A DNA stretch of 64,000 bases from Nocardia exalbida NBRC 100660 (GTDB lineage: Bacteria > Actinomycetota > Actinomycetes > Mycobacteriales > Mycobacteriaceae). Position 1 is the first letter of the stretch, and the number at the start of each line of letters is the position of its first letter. Positions 17,871 to 25,912 of the stretch are shown here, one piece after another. The notes under the pieces were generated by a model. The model made no database searches, had not been told where the DNA came from, and worked only from the letters and a program-made list of their open reading frames with translations. Both the position numbers and the translations under genes were made by a program. The DNA is taken from contig NZ_BAFZ01000002.1 in assembly GCF_000308575.1 (NCBI RefSeq), positions 186,001 to 250,000 on the forward strand. The letters are read 5' to 3'.

Positions 17871-18935
17871 GTGATGCGTAGTGCGCGCGGGAAGCGCGGG
17901 CCCGAGGGGTCTCGAACATCCGGTTCGTGGTTGCGACGGTCCGCCCTCGGCGTCGCCGTAGCGCTGCTGTTGCCGCTCGGCACAACCATCGCGGGCACCG
18001 GCGCCACGGCATCGGCGGCCTTCGACCCCGCGGCCTTCGACTTCTGGGTCGATTCCGGCATGGGCCCGATCAAGACCCGGATCCTACGGGCGGCGGACGG
18101 CAACACCAATCGCGTCGTCTACGTGCTCGACGGCATGCGGGCGCCGGAATCGCTGAACGGCTGGGAAATCGAGACGAACATCCCCCAAGTCCTGGCGAGC
18201 CAGAACATCAACGTGGTCATGCCGGTCGGCGGCATGTCGAGCTTCTACGCCGACTGGATCGCGCCGAGCGAGTTCCTGGGCATCCCGGCGGGTAGCGGCT
18301 CGAGCACCGGTTCCGGCGGGCTGGACGGGTTCGCCGGCGGGCCGGGCAAGAGCTACCGCTACCAGTGGGAGACCTTCCTGACCAACAACCTGCGCTGGGC
18401 GCTGCGCGACCGGCTCGGGTTCAACCCGAATCGCAACGGCGCCTTCGGGTTGTCGATGGGCGGCAGCGCGGCGCTGACCATGGCCGCCTACCACCCGGAC
18501 CAGTTCAGCTTCGCCGGCTCGTTCTCCGGGTACCTGAACAACTCGGCGCCGGGCATGCGCGAAGCGATCCGCGCCGCCATGCTGGACGCGGGCGGCTACA
18601 ACGTCGACTCGATGGCCCCGCCGTGGAGTCCGCAGTGGCTGCGGATGGACCCGTTCGTGTTCGCCCCCAACCTGGTCCGCAACGGCACCCGCCTGTGGAT
18701 CGCCGCGGCCAGTGGCCTGCCCTCGGCCACCGACCCGCCCAGCTTCAGCACCCTCAACGGCATGGGTCTGGAGAGCCTGGCACTGGCGAACACCCGCGCG
18801 TTCCAGATCCGGATGGCGACGCTCGGTGGCGGCAACGCCGTGTACTCCTTCCCGCCGTTCGGTATTCATGCCTGGAACAACTGGTCCGACGAGGCCATGC
18901 GAATGATTCCGGATATGTCGGCGAACATCGGGTGA
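17871..18935 (+). CDS. Mycolyltransferase (antigen 85 family), copy 2
   Basis: A 354-residue paralogue very similar to copy 1, with signal peptide ending near ATASAA. Nucleophile Ser is about residue 194 of GLSMGGS and the His is in HAWNNW (about 332), counted from ATG 17874; GTG 17871 is directly in front and either may be used. GAGGGAAAGG precedes the start. It keeps the Ser/Gly-rich insert in a shorter version (GSGSSTGSGGLDGFAGG). The gap after copy 1 holds a terminator, so this copy has its own transcript. Substrate preference cannot be told. Confidence 0.95.
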   Translation: MMRSARGKRGPEGSRTSGSWLRRSALGVAVALLLPLGTTIAGTGATASAAFDPAAFDFWVDSGMGPIKTRILRAADGNTNRVVYVLDGMRAPESLNGWEIETNIPQVLASQNINVVMPVGGMSSFYADWIAPSEFLGIPAGSGSSTGSGGLDGFAGGPGKSYRYQWETFLTNNLRWALRDRLGFNPNRNGAFGLSMGGSAALTMAAYHPDQFSFAGSFSGYLNNSAPGMREAIRAAMLDAGGYNVDSMAPPWSPQWLRMDPFVFAPNLVRNGTRLWIAAASGLPSATDPPSFSTLNGMGLESLALANTRAFQIRMATLGGGNAVYSFPPFGIHAWNNWSDEAMRMIPDMSANIG

Positions 18936-18944
18936 GTTGGATTT

Positions 18945-18963
18945 CCAGCGCCTGCGGCGCTGG
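18945..18963 (+). terminator. Hairpin after mycolyltransferase 2
   Basis: Arms ccagcgcc (18945-18952) and ggcgctgg (18956-18963) pair perfectly around a three-base loop, 10 nt past the stop codon. Probable terminator. Confidence 0.6.
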
Positions 18964-18982
18964 ATGTTCGCGGCCCCCTTTT

Positions 18983-19051
18983 CGGCTCGCGCCAGAGCGG
19001 ACGAGACTCGCCCCTGCGGCGCATGCGCTTCGTCCGCTCCGGCGCGAGCCG
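18983..19051. repeat. Long inverted repeat, 22-bp arms
   Basis: Arms 18983-19004 and 19030-19051 are inverted copies with one mismatch and a 25-nt loop that itself contains gcggcgcatgcgc. It is larger than an ordinary terminator and may be a dispersed palindromic (REP-like) element or a second termination signal. Confidence 0.65.
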
Positions 19052-19205
19052 GGCCGCCAACGGCGCTCGTATGACTCGCAGCCCGGGGAGGTCGAGTGAG
19101 TGGGGATCTCGCGCTTGTGATGCACCCGTAGTTCGGGAACATTTGTTCGCGTTTGTGCAGTCGTGTTGCTTCTCGGTGAGTGGGGTGCCGTAGGGGTGAG
19201 CCCTA

Positions 19206-19287
19206 GGGGGTATGGGGGGTCTGGGCAGCCGAAGTCGGGGGTAGGGGGTTGGGCAGAGTAGGGGGGTTTCAGGGGCGGGTGGGGAGG
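19206..19287 (+). other. G-run tract with G-quadruplex potential
   Basis: The + strand carries at least eight runs of three to six G within about 80 bases, separated by short loops (for example gggggtagggggttggg near 19237-19253). This exceeds the usual four-run pattern for an intramolecular quadruplex. No gene covers it. Confidence 0.6.
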
Positions 19288-19823
19288 GCGCAACTGCCCT
19301 AGTTTCGTTTGCTGAGAAATCGCTGTTGTAGGATCTCCAGAGCTGGAACTGTTTGCTCGCGATCATTCTCGCGGCTATCACGGCAGATCTCGGGGCCGAT
19401 CACATCTCGGTCAACGGTCCTGCCGGGTCTTCGCGTCGTCGACCGGGATGCGCGGTGCGCCGGTTCGGGGGCGAGCCGGCCGCCGGGATCGCGAAGATCT
19501 CGGGTCGGTGACAGTTCCCGCCAGGAGCGCGAATATCTTGCGATCCAAGACGACATCACCGCGAGAACGCGATAAGGTCACCGCATCATTACCTTGCGCA
19601 AACGGACGGATTTCGGCCAGTGGAAAGACCTCGGATCTTGCTAAAGCCAGGACCGTCGAATATCGTCCAGCGAGCGCAAGTGTGACCAGATCGTTGTAGC
19701 GCCGTCACGGGGATCGGATTGTCGGGACCATGTCCGTGACGCGCGTCTCGTTGGCAACACGGGTGCCGCTTCGCCCTTCGGGTGGCGAGGTGGCACCACA
19801 ACAGCAGAAAGAGAGCAGGATTC

Positions 19824-20864
19824 ATGCGTTTCGGCAGGGCGGCCGCGCCGAAGAGAACAGAGTCGGGACGACGAGGCGCGCCTCGCGGTTGGCGTAATCG
19901 AATTCTGGCTGTCGGTGCCGCCGCATTGGCGCTACCGATCGCCGCGGGCCTGGCGACCCCGACGCTCGCCACCGCGGCGCCGTCGGCGCACGCGCCGGTG
20001 TTGCGAGCGCCCGCGGGTGGCTTCGAGGACCTGATGGTCCCGTCCAGCATGGGCCCGATCAAGGTCCAGGTCCAGTGGGCCGCGCGCGGCGGTAACGCGG
20101 CGCTCTACCTGCTGGACGGCCTGCGTGCCCGCGACGACCGCAACGCGTGGTCGTTCGAGACCAACGCGCTGCAGCAGTTCGGCAACGACAACATCACCCT
20201 GGTGATGCCGGTCGGCGGCCAGTCCAGCTTCTACACGGACTGGTACGCGCCGTCGAACCTCAACGGCCAGAAGACCACCTACAAGTGGGAGACCTTCCTC
20301 ACCAAGGAGCTCCCGGCCTTCCTGGAGGGCTACGGCGTCTCGCGCACCAACAACGCGGTCGTCGGCCTGTCCATGGGCGGTAGCGCTGCGCTGGCTCTCG
20401 CGGCCTACCACCGCGACCAGTTCAAGTTCGCCGCCTCCTACTCGGGCTACCTGAACATCTCCGCGCCGGGCATGCGCGAGGCGATCCGCGTCGCGATGCT
20501 GGACGCGGGCCGCTTCAACGTCGACTCGATGGCCGCGCCGTGGAGCCCGCAGTGGCTGCGGATGGACCCGTTCGTGTTCGCGCCGCAGCTGAAGGGCCTG
20601 CCGATGTACATCTCGGCCGCCAGCGGTCTGCCGGGTCAGTTCGACCAGCCGAACTCGGCGGTCGGCGTGTTCAACACCGGTAACGCGATGGCTCTGGAAG
20701 CCCTCTCGCTGGTCAACACCCGCGCGTTCCAGGCTCGCCTGAGCTCGCTGGGTATCCCGGCCCGGTTCGACTTCCCGGCCGCGGGCACCCACTCCTGGAA
20801 GTACTGGGAGGGCCAGCTGTTCGCCTCCCGCAACATGATCCTGGACGCCACCGGCGCCTGGTGA
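19824..20864 (+). CDS. Mycolyltransferase (antigen 85 family), copy 3
   Basis: A secreted 346-residue mycolyltransferase. The signal peptide runs to about ATAAPSA. Nucleophile Ser183 is in GLSMGGS and His323 in HSWKYW; the loops YTDWYAP, ETFLTKELP and WLRMDP are present. Unlike copies 1 and 2 it lacks the Ser/Gly-rich insert, having only APSNLNGQKTTYKWETF there, and so is closest to classical antigen 85 proteins. ATG 19824 is chosen over an upstream in-frame start because AGAGAGCAGGA precedes it and the signal peptide then begins properly. Confidence 0.95.
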   Translation: MRFGRAAAPKRTESGRRGAPRGWRNRILAVGAAALALPIAAGLATPTLATAAPSAHAPVLRAPAGGFEDLMVPSSMGPIKVQVQWAARGGNAALYLLDGLRARDDRNAWSFETNALQQFGNDNITLVMPVGGQSSFYTDWYAPSNLNGQKTTYKWETFLTKELPAFLEGYGVSRTNNAVVGLSMGGSAALALAAYHRDQFKFAASYSGYLNISAPGMREAIRVAMLDAGRFNVDSMAAPWSPQWLRMDPFVFAPQLKGLPMYISAASGLPGQFDQPNSAVGVFNTGNAMALEALSLVNTRAFQARLSSLGIPARFDFPAAGTHSWKYWEGQLFASRNMILDATGAW

Positions 20865-20884
20865 TCTGATCCACCTTCTCGCAG

Positions 20885-20913
20885 TCAGGCCGCACCGTTT
20901 CGGTGCGGCCTGA
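20885..20913 (+). terminator. Terminator after mycolyltransferase 3
   Basis: A perfect 13-bp stem (tcaggccgcaccg with its complement) around a TTT loop lies 20 nt past the stop. Confidence 0.8.
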
Positions 20914-20991
20914 ATTGCGTTCGGGGCCAGTGCTGATCGCGGGGCAGCGAACATAGTTTGCTAGGCAGCGCGTGTCTCCCGTAAACGTCGC

Positions 20992-21004
20992 TATAACGGG
21001 AGTA
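20992..21004 (+). promoter_or_regulatory. Promoter of mycolyltransferase 4
   Basis: TATAAC at 20992-20997, in a locally AT-rich stretch, is a good -10. The GTG start is 17 nt downstream, so the leader would be about 10 nt. No clear -35 and no clear ribosome binding site are seen. Confidence 0.4.
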
Positions 21005-21014
21005 CAAAGCTTCT

Positions 21015-22886
21015 GTGGCAGGGATTACGCGCGGTAGCTGTGGCATACGCGGGCGTCTCGTCGCTCGTTCGGCACGCGAGCGGCTGATGCTGCTCGCCAC
21101 CGCACTGGTGGTCCCCCTAGCCGCGGGCACGTCCGTGGAGGCACCCGCGGCTGCGGAACCCACGGTGGCCGTGGCCGCGCCCGTGCTGGAGAAGGTCCAG
21201 TGGCTCAGCGACCGTCGCGTCGCGCTGTGGGTGACCTCGCCGTCCATGGGTGCGCCGATCCAGGTGCAGTTGCTGCTGGCCAGGGACTGGAACGCCCGCC
21301 CGGAGGCCCGGTTCCCCGTCCTGTACCTGCTCGACGGCCTGCGCGCGACCGACGACGAGAACGGTTGGACGAAGGAGGCGGGAGCGGTCGATTTCTTCGC
21401 CGACAAGAACGTCACCGTCGTGCTGCCCATCGGCGGGCAGTCCAGCTTCTACACCGATTGGCTGGAGCCGGACAACGGCCGCACCTACAAGTGGGAAACC
21501 TTCCTGACCAAGGAGCTTCCGCCGCTGCTGGAGAGCCATTGGCGGGCGACGAGCGTGCGGGGCATGGAAGGGCTGTCGATGGGCGGCACCGCCGCGATGC
21601 TCCTGGCCGCCCGCAACCCCGGCTTCGTGCGGCACGCCGCCTCGTACTCCGGCTTCTTGACCACCACGACGCTGGGCATGCCCCAGGCCATCGAGTTCGC
21701 GATGCGCGACGCGGGCGGGTTCGACTCCGCCGCCATGTGGGGTCCGCAGACCGGACCGGAGTGGGAGGCGCACGACCCGTACATGCTGGCCGACAAGCTG
21801 CGGGGCGTCAGCCTCTACATCTCCAGCGGCAGCGGCGCGATCGGCCCCTTCGACCAGGCCCTCGGCATACCCGGGGTGAGCACGAATATCGCGGGCATGG
21901 GTTTGGAGATCCTCGCGCGGCTCACCTCGCAGAACTTCGTGACCAAGCTGTCCAAGCTGGCCATCCCGGCGCAGGTGAACTATCGCCCGTCCGGCACCCA
22001 CTCCTGGCCGTACTGGGACTTCGAGATGCGCCAGTCCTGGGCCCAGGCCGCCTCCGCGCTGGGCGTCGACCAGGGCAAGCCCGACTGCCAGCCGGGCGGT
22101 GCGATCGGCCCGGTGGCCGCCGCGGCGGGCTGGCTGCGCCAATGCCTCACCGGGGAGTACGCGGTGGCGGGAGGCACCGCTCAGGACTTCGCGGGCGGCC
22201 GGGTATTCCACACGCCGGGCAGCGGCGCGTATCCGGTCGGTGGTCTGTTCGGTGCGGGTTACCAGGCGGCAGGGGGACCCACCGGACCGCTCGGCCTGCC
22301 GACCGGCGAGGAGCGCGCGCTGGACGATGGTCGCGGCAAGTACCAGTCCTTCCAGAACGGCTCGCTGTACTGGACGCCGCAGACCGGCGCCCAGGTGGTC
22401 CGCGGCGCCATCCTGGAGGAATGGGGCAAGCAGGGGTTCGAACGCGGCCCCGCCGGTTATCCGGTCGCGCCGGAGATCAAGACACCGAGCCGCGACGGCG
22501 TCGTGCAAGCCTTCGAGAACGGCCCGTTCTACTACAGCGGAGCCACCGGCGTGCATCGTGTCCAGGGTCTGATCCTCGGCAAGTACGCCCAGCTCGGCTT
22601 CGAGAACAGTCCGCTCGGCTTCCCGGTCGACGAGGAACAGGCGCTGAAGGAACTGGGCCGGTTCAGCCGATTCGAAGGCGGCAACATCTACTGGAGCCCC
22701 GTCTCCGGCGCCTGGGCGGTGCGCAACGGCCCGGTGCTGGACGCCTGGCGCGAGACCGGCTACGAGAACGGCAAACTCGGCTACCCCACCGGCGACGAGT
22801 TCCCCATCTCGGACGGCATGCAGCAGAACTTCCAAGGCGGCTTCATCACGGTGCGCGACGGCAAACCGGAAGTCCACAGCCTCTGA
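21015..22886 (+). CDS. Mycolyltransferase with C-terminal LGFP repeats, copy 4
   Basis: A 623-residue secreted protein that joins a mycolyltransferase domain (residues about 45-345; nucleophile Ser188 in GLSMGGT and His329 in HSWPYW) to four or five LGFP repeats (about 380-615, for example GPTGPLGLPTGEE, FERGPAGYPV, FENSPLGFPV, YENGKLGYPTGDE). This architecture matches corynebacterial PS1/cMytA-type proteins. The repeats are thought to hold the enzyme in the arabinogalactan layer. No Ser/Gly insert is present. GTG 21015 is the only start that gives a full signal peptide. Confidence 0.93.
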   Translation: MAGITRGSCGIRGRLVARSARERLMLLATALVVPLAAGTSVEAPAAAEPTVAVAAPVLEKVQWLSDRRVALWVTSPSMGAPIQVQLLLARDWNARPEARFPVLYLLDGLRATDDENGWTKEAGAVDFFADKNVTVVLPIGGQSSFYTDWLEPDNGRTYKWETFLTKELPPLLESHWRATSVRGMEGLSMGGTAAMLLAARNPGFVRHAASYSGFLTTTTLGMPQAIEFAMRDAGGFDSAAMWGPQTGPEWEAHDPYMLADKLRGVSLYISSGSGAIGPFDQALGIPGVSTNIAGMGLEILARLTSQNFVTKLSKLAIPAQVNYRPSGTHSWPYWDFEMRQSWAQAASALGVDQGKPDCQPGGAIGPVAAAAGWLRQCLTGEYAVAGGTAQDFAGGRVFHTPGSGAYPVGGLFGAGYQAAGGPTGPLGLPTGEERALDDGRGKYQSFQNGSLYWTPQTGAQVVRGAILEEWGKQGFERGPAGYPVAPEIKTPSRDGVVQAFENGPFYYSGATGVHRVQGLILGKYAQLGFENSPLGFPVDEEQALKELGRFSRFEGGNIYWSPVSGAWAVRNGPVLDAWRETGYENGKLGYPTGDEFPISDGMQQNFQGGFITVRDGKPEVHSL

Positions 22887-23001
22887 GACGCTCGGATCGT
22901 CCGACTCCCGACGGCACCGGCCGAAGGCGCGGCGAAGCCGACCCAGCTAGCCTGGTGGGCGACCCGACCCCCGCTCAGCGACAGATCGAGGACAAGAATT
23001 C

Positions 23002-23526
23002 ATGCATCGGACCCGTGGAAAGGTATTCGGCGTAGTCGTGGCGCTCGCCGCGACCGGCCTGCTCGCCGCGTGCGGCGACAATGATTCGACCGCGACGAGC
23101 ACTCCGTCGACGCCTGCCCGCACCACGACGGCGACGACGACGTCGCCGGCCGCATCGACGCCCGCCGACACCGGTCAGCCCGCTCCCGCGCCGGAGCAGT
23201 CCACGACGACGGTGGCCCCCGAGCGTCCGCAGCCGGTACCGACCGAAGCCGTCCCGCCCGCGGACACCTCGAAGCTCACCGACAAGGACAAGCGGTTCCT
23301 GGACGAGCTGGCCAAGCAGGGTGTCACCCCGTCCACCCCGGACATCGCGCTGAGCATCGGCGCGTACGTCTGCCAGGGCACCGCCGCCGGTGCGTCCGAT
23401 CAGGATCTGATGACCTTCGTCAACGCCATGGCAGGTTCCGATCCGTCCTTCGACCCGGCCAAGATGCCGGTGGAGAAGGCCGGGCAGATCTACATCACCA
23501 CCGCTCGCGCCACGTACTGCCAGTGA
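23002..23526 (+). CDS. DUF732 lipoprotein
   Basis: A 174-residue exported lipoprotein. The signal peptide ends in the lipobox LLAAC (Cys near residue 24), followed by a Thr/Pro/Ala-rich linker to about residue 90. The C-terminal part ([28 protein letters not shown] to ITTARATYC) matches the actinobacterial DUF732 fold, whose two Cys probably form a disulphide. Its stop overlaps the start of the lipase gene by four bases, so the two are probably translated together. Its role is unknown. Confidence 0.85.
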   Translation: MHRTRGKVFGVVVALAATGLLAACGDNDSTATSTPSTPARTTTATTTSPAASTPADTGQPAPAPEQSTTTVAPERPQPVPTEAVPPADTSKLTDKDKRFLDELAKQGVTPSTPDIALSIGAYVCQGTAAGASDQDLMTFVNAMAGSDPSFDPAKMPVEKAGQIYITTARATYCQ

Positions 23527-24509
23527 GTTCGCGTTCCCGTTCGACCTCCCGCCGGTTCAGGCCGGCGGGATGTCTGGTCGTGATCGGCGTAGTGCTGCTG
23601 ATCGTCCTGGTGGTCCTGCTGCTGTGGTATCTGCTGGCGGGGCGTCTGCGCCCGCCCGGCCCCGGCCCGAAGCCGCCGGAGCGGCCGACTTCGCAGCCGG
23701 CCAGCTGTCCCGACGTGCAGATGATCTCGGTGCCCGGCACCTGGGAGTCGAACAGCTTCGACGATCCGCACAATCCCACCGCGAACCCGGTGTCGCTGAT
23801 GCTCAACGTCTCCGGTCCGATCGCCCAGCGGTTCCCCAGCGAGCGGGTGGACGTGTACACCGTTCCCTACGTCGCGCAGTTCTCCAATCCGATCGCGATC
23901 CCGCCGGACGGCCAGCAGTCCTACAACAACAGCCGGTCCGAGGGCACGGCGCGGATGGTCGACGCCATGGCCGCACGGCATCAGGAGTGCCCGTTGACCA
24001 CCTACGTGCTCGCCGGGTTCTCCCAAGGTGCGGTGATCGTGGGTGACGTCGCCGCGCGGATCGGCGCGGGCGACGGCCCGGTGCCCGCCGATCTGGTGCT
24101 CGGCGTGACGTTGATCGCCGACGGACGCCGCACCGGCGAGAGCGGCCCGGGTCAGGCGATCCAGATCGGCACACCGGTGCCCGGCGTGGGTGCCGAAGTC
24201 GCGTTGAAGGGGTTGAACGTGCCCGGCATCACGATGACGGGTCCGCGTCAAGGGGGCTTCGGCGCGCTGGCCGACCGCACCTACACCATGTGCGCGCCCG
24301 GGGATCTGATCTGCGATGCGCCACGGGAGGCACTGAGTCCGTGGAACGTCCTCGGCAGCGTGAACACGCTGGTCCGGGCGGCGGGCAACCCGGTGCACAC
24401 CCTCTACAACAGTTACGTCGTCGACGGCGACGGCACCACCGCGACGCAGTGGACCACCAACTGGGCGGCGGGCCTCATCGAGGCAGCGCCGCATCCGGCC
24501 CATTCGTGA
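23523..24509 (+). CDS. Cutinase-family mycolate-associated lipase (Rv3802c-like)
   Basis: A 328-residue membrane-anchored serine esterase. One transmembrane helix (residues about 17-40) and a Pro-rich linker precede the alpha/beta domain, which opens with [15 protein letters not shown]. Nucleophile Ser167 lies in [12 protein letters not shown] carries the likely Asp-Cys pair and NPVHTLYN the His. In M. tuberculosis the equivalent Rv3802c lies directly upstream of fadD32 and acts as a phospholipase/thioesterase needed for a normal mycolate envelope. Here an LLM oxidoreductase lies between it and fadD32. Confidence 0.92.
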   Translation: MSSRSRSTSRRFRPAGCLVVIGVVLLIVLVVLLLWYLLAGRLRPPGPGPKPPERPTSQPASCPDVQMISVPGTWESNSFDDPHNPTANPVSLMLNVSGPIAQRFPSERVDVYTVPYVAQFSNPIAIPPDGQQSYNNSRSEGTARMVDAMAARHQECPLTTYVLAGFSQGAVIVGDVAARIGAGDGPVPADLVLGVTLIADGRRTGESGPGQAIQIGTPVPGVGAEVALKGLNVPGITMTGPRQGGFGALADRTYTMCAPGDLICDAPREALSPWNVLGSVNTLVRAAGNPVHTLYNSYVVDGDGTTATQWTTNWAAGLIEAAPHPAHS

Positions 24510-24679
24510 GAATTCACAGCCCGTGAGATACCCCGCACCCCCTTGGCGTGACAAGCGCAACTCGAGTTGGGTAGCACGCTGTAAAGTGCGCTGGTGATCG
24601 CGACGCCGGGCACCACCGCAGCGCAGACCCCGGGCGGGCGTCGCGCCCGTATTTTCCTTACAGCCAGGAGCATGAGTTC

Positions 24680-25723
24680 ATGACAGAAGCCGCCGCACCG
24701 GCCACCACGGCGAGCCGTGACGCGGATGCTGCGTTGTCCGCGCTGGGCACTCCGTTGCGTCCGTTCCGCTTCGCGGCGGCCGGCGAGGGAAACAAGCAGG
24801 AGGGCGGTGCGCGCAAGTTCGTGCAGACCGCTCAGCAGGCCGAGGAATACGGCTTCGACACCTTCGTGGTGCCCGATCACCTCGGTGAGCAGATCGGGCC
24901 GATCGCCGCGCTCGGCGCGCTGACCCAGGCCACCGAGAAGATCCGGCTCGGCACCTCGGTGCTGGCGAACGGTTTCCGCCACCCCGTCGTGCTGGCCAAG
25001 GACCTGGCGACCATCGACGTGCTGTCCAAGGGCCGACTCGAGGTCGGCCTCGGCGCGGGCTGGATCAAGGAGGAGTTCGACAACGCGGGCATCGCCTACG
25101 AATCGCCCGGTGTCCGGCTGGAGAAGCTGGACGAGGCGCTGACCATTCTCGACGTGCTGCTGCGCGGCCAGGAGTGCACCTTCGAGGGCAAGCACTACCA
25201 GGTCCGGGGCATCAAAGGCACCCCGAGGCCGCGGCAGGGCCCGCGCCCGCCGATCTGCACCGGCGGTGGCGGTCCGAAGATGCTGCGCCTGGCCGCCAAG
25301 CACGCCGACATCATCTCCGTCGTTCCGGTGACCACCAAGAACGGCAAGGGCCTGCTCTCCGGCATCACCATCGAGAAGGCCGTGGAAAAGGTGAATCTGA
25401 TCAAGGAGGCCGCCGGTGACCGGTTCGCCGACATCGAACTGAACTGGGCCGTCACCGCGGTCGTGATCACCGACGATCGCGAGAAGACCGCGGAGATGGC
25501 GTTGTCGGCGTTGGACCGGGGACTGCACCCGAACCTGGAAGTCGATGTTCAGCTGTCCGTCGAGGACATCCTGAACTCGCCCTACGTGGCGATCGGCACA
25601 TTCGAGGAGATCGCCGAGCAGATCCGCCGTGTGCGGCAGCTCACCTCGATGTCCTACGTCGGTGTATTCCCCACCCAGATGGACGCGTTCGCCCCCGTTA
25701 TTCCCCTGCTGCGGGACGAGTGA
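24680..25723 (+). CDS. LLM-class F420-dependent oxidoreductase
   Basis: A 347-residue luciferase-like TIM-barrel protein. Recognisable blocks are AEEYGFDTFVVPDHLG, RLGTSVLANGFRHPVVLAKDLATIDVLSKGRLEVGLGAGW and ICTGGGGPKMLRLAAKHADI. These fit the F420-dependent LLM group (TIGR03621 type), although FMN use cannot be excluded. ATG 24680 is preceded by AGGAG. It has its own upstream region with TGTAAAGT (about 24580) as a possible -10. It sits between the lipase and fadD32, an extra gene compared with M. tuberculosis. Substrate unknown. Confidence 0.88.
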   Translation: MTEAAAPATTASRDADAALSALGTPLRPFRFAAAGEGNKQEGGARKFVQTAQQAEEYGFDTFVVPDHLGEQIGPIAALGALTQATEKIRLGTSVLANGFRHPVVLAKDLATIDVLSKGRLEVGLGAGWIKEEFDNAGIAYESPGVRLEKLDEALTILDVLLRGQECTFEGKHYQVRGIKGTPRPRQGPRPPICTGGGGPKMLRLAAKHADIISVVPVTTKNGKGLLSGITIEKAVEKVNLIKEAAGDRFADIELNWAVTAVVITDDREKTAEMALSALDRGLHPNLEVDVQLSVEDILNSPYVAIGTFEEIAEQIRRVRQLTSMSYVGVFPTQMDAFAPVIPLLRDE

Positions 25724-25912
25724 GCCGGTCTTCTCTGTAACATGACTCTGGTTTGAGTACATCTAGCCGATAAGCGGTCACCGCGCAGACCGCACAAAAT
25801 CTGCAGGCTGGCTCTGCACTTGGAGCACCCGCGGGCGAAAGCGAGTCGGGGCCTCACAGGTAATAGCGGCGATTCGCCGTCTTGCTGCGTGTGCCTCGGA
25901 GGAGAAGAAGGA

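Larger units (their letters stand above)
18936..19823. other. 888-bp non-coding gap between mycolyltransferases 2 and 3
   Basis: No credible gene is present. In order it holds a short perfect hairpin, a long inverted repeat, a G-run tract and an imperfect hairpin just before the next gene (gtgcc...ggcac, 19763-19796). The stretch 19300-19700 shows no gene, tRNA or known RNA that I can recognise. Its length is exceptional for this gene-dense locus. Confidence 0.6.
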
